Assembly (NCBI GenBank): GCA_030587605.1
Contig: JAUQYT010000254.1
Location: 1 to 19,749 of the forward strand
Direction: 5' to 3'
Source of the DNA: Candidatus Njordarchaeum guaymasense
Lineage (GTDB): Archaea; Asgardarchaeota; Njordarchaeia; Njordarchaeales; Njordarchaeaceae
DNA: 19,749 nucleotides
Shown here: one piece after another, positions 15,852-19,749 of the stretch
Numbering within the stretch: position 1 is the stretch's first letter
Layout: the number at the start of each line of letters is the position of its first letter
Program-made: the position numbers and the translations under genes
Notes under the pieces: generated by a model
What the model was told of the DNA's origin: nothing
Seen by the model: only the letters and a program-made list of their open reading frames with translations
The model's database searches: none

Positions 15852-17627
15852 CTAGCTCAGAACTGCCGTCTTCGTTCTCCGTGGCTCTTCATCCCGCCAA
15901 TTTGGATAATCGTTTCTTGTTTCACTGGAAACTCTTTTCTTTGACCGCAATTTTCTTACCAAAAGAAATGCCAAAATGGTAGCAACTACTATGACCACGG
16001 CTAAAACAATATATACGGCAAGTTCTGCGACGGTAACAGCTTGAACACGCATAATTGACAGCGCTGCAAGCTTAACGTGGTTTTCAAGGTTATCTGGTTC
16101 GACCCAATACAGAGTCTTAGTGGAGGTCGAGTTATCATATGCCGTGTGAATCCAGCCAGCAACTCCCATATCCCATAGATTGGAGTAAAGAAGTGGGTAC
16201 GAAATGATCATCGCGCTTGATGTCACTGGCTTGGCATCGCTGATGCCAGGGTTCACCCCCCAATCCCCATAGTACCAATTGTTGACCTCGAAAGGTATTC
16301 TGAAGGCTTCTTGGTCGGATCCTCCAGTCTCTCCTTTTGTGATGTTGATGTTTAGATCTTGGGCGGCGCCGACGACTAATTCGTCTAGGTCGAATTCGCT
16401 GGCAGGCGATGTCTTTGTAACGAATAGATTCTTGCTTCCTATGCAATCGAGGTTGATTACCGCGATGATGTCTGACATATCGTTCTTGTGTTCTTTCACA
16501 TAGTTTGTTGAGCCCGCCAAGTCGAGTTCTTCGCCCGTAAAAGCCACGAAAAGAAGCGTATAACGGGGTCTATAGAGCCCATTGTTTATTGCTACAGAGA
16601 ATACCCTGGCGAGCTCTACGATGCCTGCCGTTCCAGCTCCGTTATCGCAGAATCCGCTGCACATCACCGTGTCATAATGAGCTGAGATTATCACAAGTCT
16701 ATGCGGGTTCTCATAACCTGCGATCTTCCCCACGACATTATAGTGAGAACCATAACCAATCACTGATTCGATGGATAAGCATGCAGAAACATTGGCTGCT
16801 TGTTCTCTTTGTCTTATCCACAAGCCATCTTCATAGTTTGCGAAGCCAACTGGAATTTTCAGGTCCCAGTAATAGGGATTGAACTGGCCCAGACTACGAG
16901 GGCGACCGCCACCTGATGCATGGGAGGGCGGAGTGAAAGCCATCCAACTGTACCACCAAGTGTAAACAACTGCGGCCGGGGGCTGGACAGTGAGTTTGGT
17001 AACAAATGCTTGTTCCCAGCTGGTATCCCAACGTATTTCTCTGCCAACCAAAACGATTCTTCCAGTCGTGTTTATGGCGTTCCACGCAGTCATGTTTATT
17101 GAATTGACTCCAATTCCGCTTCTGCTGGAAGCTGGAGGCAGCGGCAAAACCACGAGATCGGCGAAAACTCCACCGGCTGGCGCGGGCCAACTGTAATGTT
17201 CACACTGAAAAGAGCGAATAGTTGTCTGATCCGCGGTGGTTGATCTGTTTTTGTCCTCATCAATAATGAGCGAAGGTTGACTTAGTAGGGTCCAATTATG
17301 AAACTGGAATGGTTCAAGTGAAGCTTCAAGTCCGAAGCTTTCAAATTTGTATTTAATCCAGTTTGCTGCTTCGTTGGCGCCTGGGGAGCCGGCGGATCTA
17401 AAGGCTTGGTAACTTGACGAAATGTTTTCCAGCTCCAAATCGTAGCCATATGCTTCTGTGCCATTGACGAGAGCGAAAACTTGCTGCTCAGATGAGCTCA
17501 CGCTTGCAGCACGGACTGGAGACATCGAATTCAAGTCTGTTGAGACCGCGCTTCCATAGAATGTTGACGAGGCAGCACTGTCAGCAATTAGTAGGATAAG
17601 CAGGATTGCCAGGAACTGTTTCTGCAT
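15852..17627 (-). CDS. secreted, membrane-anchored M28-family metallopeptidase
   Basis: Predicted extracellular di-zinc aminopeptidase. All expected M28 residues are present: His317 and Asp319 in AHYDT; Asp328 in CDNGAG; catalytic Glu366 and ligand Glu367 in FTGEE; Asp394 in NLDCIG; and His494 in WIHTAYD. An N-terminal signal peptide (residues 1-20) is clear. Residues ~150-290 contain a region placed like the PA-type insert of related peptidases (VFADLVVLP...GRIVLVGREIRW). A single membrane segment near 533-557 followed by RKLRSKKR anchors the protein with the peptidase outside. Several N-x-S/T sequons are present. The ATG at 17627 has GGGTGAG 4 nt upstream. Its neighbour, a peptide-type solute-binding protein, suggests joint use in peptide scavenging; that is inference. 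Confidence 0.92.
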   Translation of the reverse strand: MQKQFLAILLILLIADSAASSTFYGSAVSTDLNSMSPVRAASVSSSEQQVFALVNGTEAYGYDLELENISSSYQAFRSAGSPGANEAANWIKYKFESFGLEASLEPFQFHNWTLLSQPSLIIDEDKNRSTTADQTTIRSFQCEHYSWPAPAGGVFADLVVLPLPPASSRSGIGVNSINMTAWNAINTTGRIVLVGREIRWDTSWEQAFVTKLTVQPPAAVVYTWWYSWMAFTPPSHASGGGRPRSLGQFNPYYWDLKIPVGFANYEDGLWIRQREQAANVSACLSIESVIGYGSHYNVVGKIAGYENPHRLVIISAHYDTVMCSGFCDNGAGTAGIVELARVFSVAINNGLYRPRYTLLFVAFTGEELDLAGSTNYVKEHKNDMSDIIAVINLDCIGSKNLFVTKTSPASEFDLDELVVGAAQDLNINITKGETGGSDQEAFRIPFEVNNWYYGDWGVNPGISDAKPVTSSAMIISYPLLYSNLWDMGVAGWIHTAYDNSTSTKTLYWVEPDNLENHVKLAALSIMRVQAVTVAELAVYIVLAVVIVVATILAFLLVRKLRSKKRVSSETRNDYPNWRDEEPRRTKTAVLS

Positions 17628-17662
17628 TGTCTCACCCGGATTTGTTTGATGTTGATCAGTGT

Positions 17663-17672
17663 CTTATATTCC
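17663..17672 (-). promoter_or_regulatory. candidate TATA box for the M28 peptidase
   Basis: The minus strand reads GGAATATAAG about 36-45 nt before the ATG at 17627. Initiation some 25 nt downstream would give a leader of about 10-15 nt, just long enough to include the GGGTGAG ribosome-binding site. Confidence 0.45.
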
Positions 17673-17689
17673 TGACGCATGCAATCCTG

Positions 17690-17700
17690 AAAAAAAGGGA
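17690..17700 (-). terminator. T-run terminator candidate
   Basis: TCCCTTTTTTT on the minus strand (seven T) lies between the solute-binding-protein gene and the M28 gene. It precedes the M28 TATA box and could end transcripts from the upstream gene. Confidence 0.4.
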
Positions 17701-17813
17701 CGGTACATTCAGTATAGATGTTTTTTCTCTGTGCCCTCTTTTGTATTTCTGGGTAGGAAATTTTCGCTTTCCCCCTCATCCGTGATCCGGCATGCTGGTC
17801 TGCTTCAAAACTC

Positions 17814-17878
17814 GTCTCTGGCAGTACGCTACTAGATACCGTAGCGAGAGTCGGTCACAGCTGACACTGCACAGAGGC
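17814..17878. repeat. potential three-way-junction structure
   Basis: GTCTCTG (17814-17820) pairs with CAGAGGC (17872-17878) with one G-T wobble. GCAGT (17821-17825) pairs with ACTGC (17866-17870). A single bulged A (17871) separates the two helices. Inside, CGCTAC (17827-17832) pairs perfectly with GTAGCG (17841-17846) across an 8-nt loop, and GTCA (17854-17857) pairs with TGAC (17862-17865) across CAGC. The pairings are seen in the sequence; formation of RNA is inference. The wobble pair favours a plus-strand RNA slightly, since the minus strand would have a C-A mismatch there. Confidence 0.45.
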
Positions 17879-17902
17879 TTGCGAAATAGGTAAGGAGCCA
17901 AG

Positions 17903-17928
17903 CCACAAAAGTGAGGTTACTTTTGCGG
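17903..17928 (-). terminator. hairpin downstream of the solute-binding protein
   Basis: CCGCAAAAGT and ACTTTTGTGG on the minus strand form a 10-bp inverted repeat with one mismatch around a 6-nt loop, 42 nt after the stop at 17970. It could stabilise or terminate the upstream message. No T-run follows directly, so a processing or stability element is equally possible. Confidence 0.4.
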
Positions 17929-17969
17929 TCAGCGTTTGCCTTCTAGCGGTTTGTCTGATGTTGCGGAGG

Positions 17970-19749
17970 TCACGTTGTACCGCCTTTTCCGCCTCTGGCT
18001 CCTCTTCTTCTCAAGAAAATTACTGCCGCCACGACTCCGACCACCACAACTGCCCCGATTGCTATTATCTCAATGTATCCAATGCCTCCGCCCCGGGGCA
18101 AAGTCCCAAATACTGCGAAGTAGCTGATGTGAGGCGCAACCGCGAAGACGAGTCCGTGTGTAGAGTTCAGGCTCAGGTGTGTACTTGGGAGTGCACTCCA
18201 GCTGGTTGCTGTGGAGTTCCAGATGTAGAGAGCCAAGCTGTTCTCATCTATACCAAGTTGCACGCAAAGTGTCACATTGTAGTAAACGTAGAGAATTATC
18301 TCATTGCTGCCTTCGAGTCTTACACCATGGATGTCGAGGTACACCAGCGGTAGCTTTCCAGGGGGAGGCGTTCCAATTCCAGATGGCGCAAGAGCGAAGA
18401 AAATTACTGAAACATTGTCCGCACCTGATGTTCGTATTAAGAACCCATATTGTCCGAAGCACCAGGATGGTGTCGTAGCGTTGATTCCTGTTCGCGTTAA
18501 GTCCACGTAAAAGTGGTATCCCGCAGCTTCGAATTCTTTTATGGCAAGAAGCCTCTGATTCAAGACGGTGTCATTTCGTAGGACAATCTGATTGTTGAAG
18601 AACCACGTAGCTCGTGGGACAGAGGTTGCGACGCCATACGTGCCGTAGCCGTGTGTCATGTTCTTCAGTATGGTGTCCTTTAGGAAGAGGTACTCGATTC
18701 CCCGCCTCATGTGTTTGGCTGCCTCGGCTGCCCTGCTTGCGTTCGCCATGCCGACAGGTGTTCCCAGCCCCGTTCCAAAGATCGGATGCTGCATGTTAAA
18801 CCCAAGCTCCTGAACAGTGAAACCATCGTAGACGACCCATTTGCAGAATGATGAGTTGATCTGATGACCCACATAATCCTGAAAGCCGTAGCCTGAGTCG
18901 AGAATCTGAACACTGCCAGTTGACAGGTCATGAATAGCGTCATTAACATTAGTAACAAGTTTCACGTAGTAGTCTACTATCTTGTACTTGCCTGCGTCCT
19001 CAAGCGCGGCTCTATTGAAGTACCCCATGAACTTCGTCAAGTGGATCGTATTTGTTCCAGAGTCGTAGTTGACAAATCTATAAGGACCCGCGCCGAAGGG
19101 TCCAGATCCAATTAACAGTGATCCGTTCTTGCCATAGTATTTGTAGGTGGAGCCGTCTCCGGTGCTGAAGGATGTATATTGGAAGTTCGCTGTGTTAGCC
19201 AGATCTGGATGCCAGTCTGCATAGTCTGGTATGCCGCTACTACTGTTCACTATGACTGAAGCTGGCATTATCGAGGCCCCGCCGATCTTGGAAAGGAAGT
19301 ATGCCCACGTATCTGGCAGACTGAAATGAACCTTATAGTAGTTCAGAGGCTCGCCTGCACCCGGTGTTCCCTCCTCACCTGCCCAGTAAACGCTGGTATT
19401 GGACCCCAGCATCTCCCGGATATACCATCCAGTTGCACTGCTCCAAGCGGGCGTCATGCTGTACCTCAAAGTGTAAACCACGTCTCTGGCATCGAGCTCC
19501 TCGCCATTTTGGAACATGATACCCGGTCTTATCGTGAAGTTCCATTTCTTGAAGTCAGCGGAGTGCGTGTAATTGCCGTAAGCCATGTATGGTAGCATGG
19601 TCCATGTAGAAGGAGGGCCTCTGATCATAAGCCCGAAGCCACCCATCTCACCGTAGATAGGAGCGTAGCGAGCCAGGCATCTGGAGTCTCCTCCACTATG
19701 CGCTGGTGAAAAGGAATTGCCCAGACCGGTTTGAGCCATTGTGACCGAG
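17970..19749 (-). CDS. family-5 extracellular solute-binding protein, C-terminally anchored (partial)
   Basis: Surface-bound binding protein of an ABC importer of the oligopeptide/nickel/sugar family 5. Clear family segments, numbered from the internal ATG at 19739: NFTIRPGIMFQNGEELDARDVVYTL (67-91); GSGPFGAGPYRFVNYD (211-226); QELGFNMQHPIFG (310-322); and a helix ending EFEAAGYHF (402-410). The frame stays open past that ATG to the window edge, and the signal peptide and first strand are missing, so the true start lies outside. After the AAGY helix, the ~170 residues that normally complete the fold are absent. Instead there is a beta-rich segment (about 435-545) resembling surface-protein sandwich domains (SLALYIWNSTATSWSALP...ISYFAVFG). 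A membrane segment (~553-576) and RRRGARGGKGG tail follow. No ABC permease or ATPase is visible here; they may lie upstream. Confidence 0.85.
   Translation of the reverse strand, partial: SVTMAQTGLGNSFSPAHSGGDSRCLARYAPIYGEMGGFGLMIRGPPSTWTMLPYMAYGNYTHSADFKKWNFTIRPGIMFQNGEELDARDVVYTLRYSMTPAWSSATGWYIREMLGSNTSVYWAGEEGTPGAGEPLNYYKVHFSLPDTWAYFLSKIGGASIMPASVIVNSSSGIPDYADWHPDLANTANFQYTSFSTGDGSTYKYYGKNGSLLIGSGPFGAGPYRFVNYDSGTNTIHLTKFMGYFNRAALEDAGKYKIVDYYVKLVTNVNDAIHDLSTGSVQILDSGYGFQDYVGHQINSSFCKWVVYDGFTVQELGFNMQHPIFGTGLGTPVGMANASRAAEAAKHMRRGIEYLFLKDTILKNMTHGYGTYGVATSVPRATWFFNNQIVLRNDTVLNQRLLAIKEFEAAGYHFYVDLTRTGINATTPSWCFGQYGFLIRTSGADNVSVIFFALAPSGIGTPPPGKLPLVYLDIHGVRLEGSNEIILYVYYNVTLCVQLGIDENSLALYIWNSTATSWSALPSTHLSLNSTHGLVFAVAPHISYFAVFGTLPRGGGIGYIEIIAIGAVVVVGVVAAVIFLRRRGARGGKGGTT

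Larger units (their letters stand above)
17628..17969. other. 342-bp intergenic region with multiple dyads
   Basis: This is the only gene-free stretch above 300 bases, and no convincing ORF was found in it. Reading down the minus strand from the solute-binding-protein stop: a 10-bp inverted repeat with one mismatch (17903-17928); a 65-nt block able to form a bulged 12-bp stem enclosing two hairpins (17814-17878); a 12-base near-palindrome CCAGCATGCCGG (17787-17798); a T-run (17690-17696); and the M28 promoter. No tRNA, SRP RNA or RNase P signature was recognised. It may be a long 3' UTR, a small RNA gene or a remnant of a mobile element. Confidence 0.5.

Noticed and set aside
17814..17878. 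tRNA gene
   Set aside because: The size and outer stem are suggestive, but there is no T-loop GTTC-type consensus, no 5-bp anticodon arm with 7-nt loop, and no proper D-arm on either strand.
17936..18353. Plus-strand open frames opposite the solute-binding protein
   Set aside because: They are antisense to a well-supported coding region and rich in Arg/Ser/Leu/Cys as expected for shadow frames.
1..19749. CRISPR array, insertion sequence or integrase
   Set aside because: No regularly spaced repeats, transposase or recombinase motifs, or long terminal inverted repeats were seen.

Overview
The window is archaeal chromosomal DNA. Shine-Dalgarno motifs are of the GGTG/GGAGG type, some in front of TTG starts. 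There are TATA-like boxes without bacterial -35/-10 pairs, T-run terminators, longin-like and roadblock-like proteins, an ADP-forming acyl-CoA synthetase alpha subunit, paired TldD/TldE genes, and secreted proteins rich in N-x-S/T sequons with C-terminal membrane anchors. This fits a member of the Thermoproteota in the broad sense (for example a Bathyarchaeia- or Nitrososphaeria-like lineage), but Thermoplasmata-like archaea cannot be excluded. No rRNA, tRNA, CRISPR array or insertion sequence was seen.

Layout. At the left edge lies the probable tail of an upstream gene, then a GHMP kinase of the galactokinase family (+). It converges, with a 4-bp stop overlap, on a longin-like protein of unknown role (-). 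Next is an 802-residue P3A-type proton-pumping ATPase (-). A divergent intergenic region of about 275 bp separates it from a tightly coupled tldD-tldE pair (+, TAATG junction).

A minus-strand cluster follows. In transcription order it is: roadblock/LC7-like protein, a second TldD homologue, a second TldE homologue, and a glycerophosphodiester phosphodiesterase. The second TldD has lost the HExxxH zinc motif and the C-terminal cysteine, so the window holds one apparently active pair and one apparently metal-free pair, facing each other across the GDPD gene.

Further right, all on the minus strand, are an acetyl/acyl-CoA synthetase (ADP-forming) alpha subunit and three cell-surface genes. These are a membrane-anchored phosphodiesterase/alkaline-phosphatase-superfamily protein, a membrane-anchored M28 peptidase, and a C-terminally anchored family-5 (oligopeptide-type) solute-binding protein that runs off the right edge. 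Together the last two suggest extracellular peptide breakdown and peptide or sugar uptake, with the CoA synthetase as a possible energy-conserving step of amino-acid fermentation. That link is inference.

Most worth a second look: (1) the degenerate TldD in a roadblock-TldD-TldE-GDPD cluster; (2) the solute-binding protein whose second half looks replaced by a beta-rich domain; (3) a 342-bp intergenic region with a bulged 12-bp stem enclosing two hairpins; (4) the galactokinase-like protein lacking the usual sugar-contacting glutamate.
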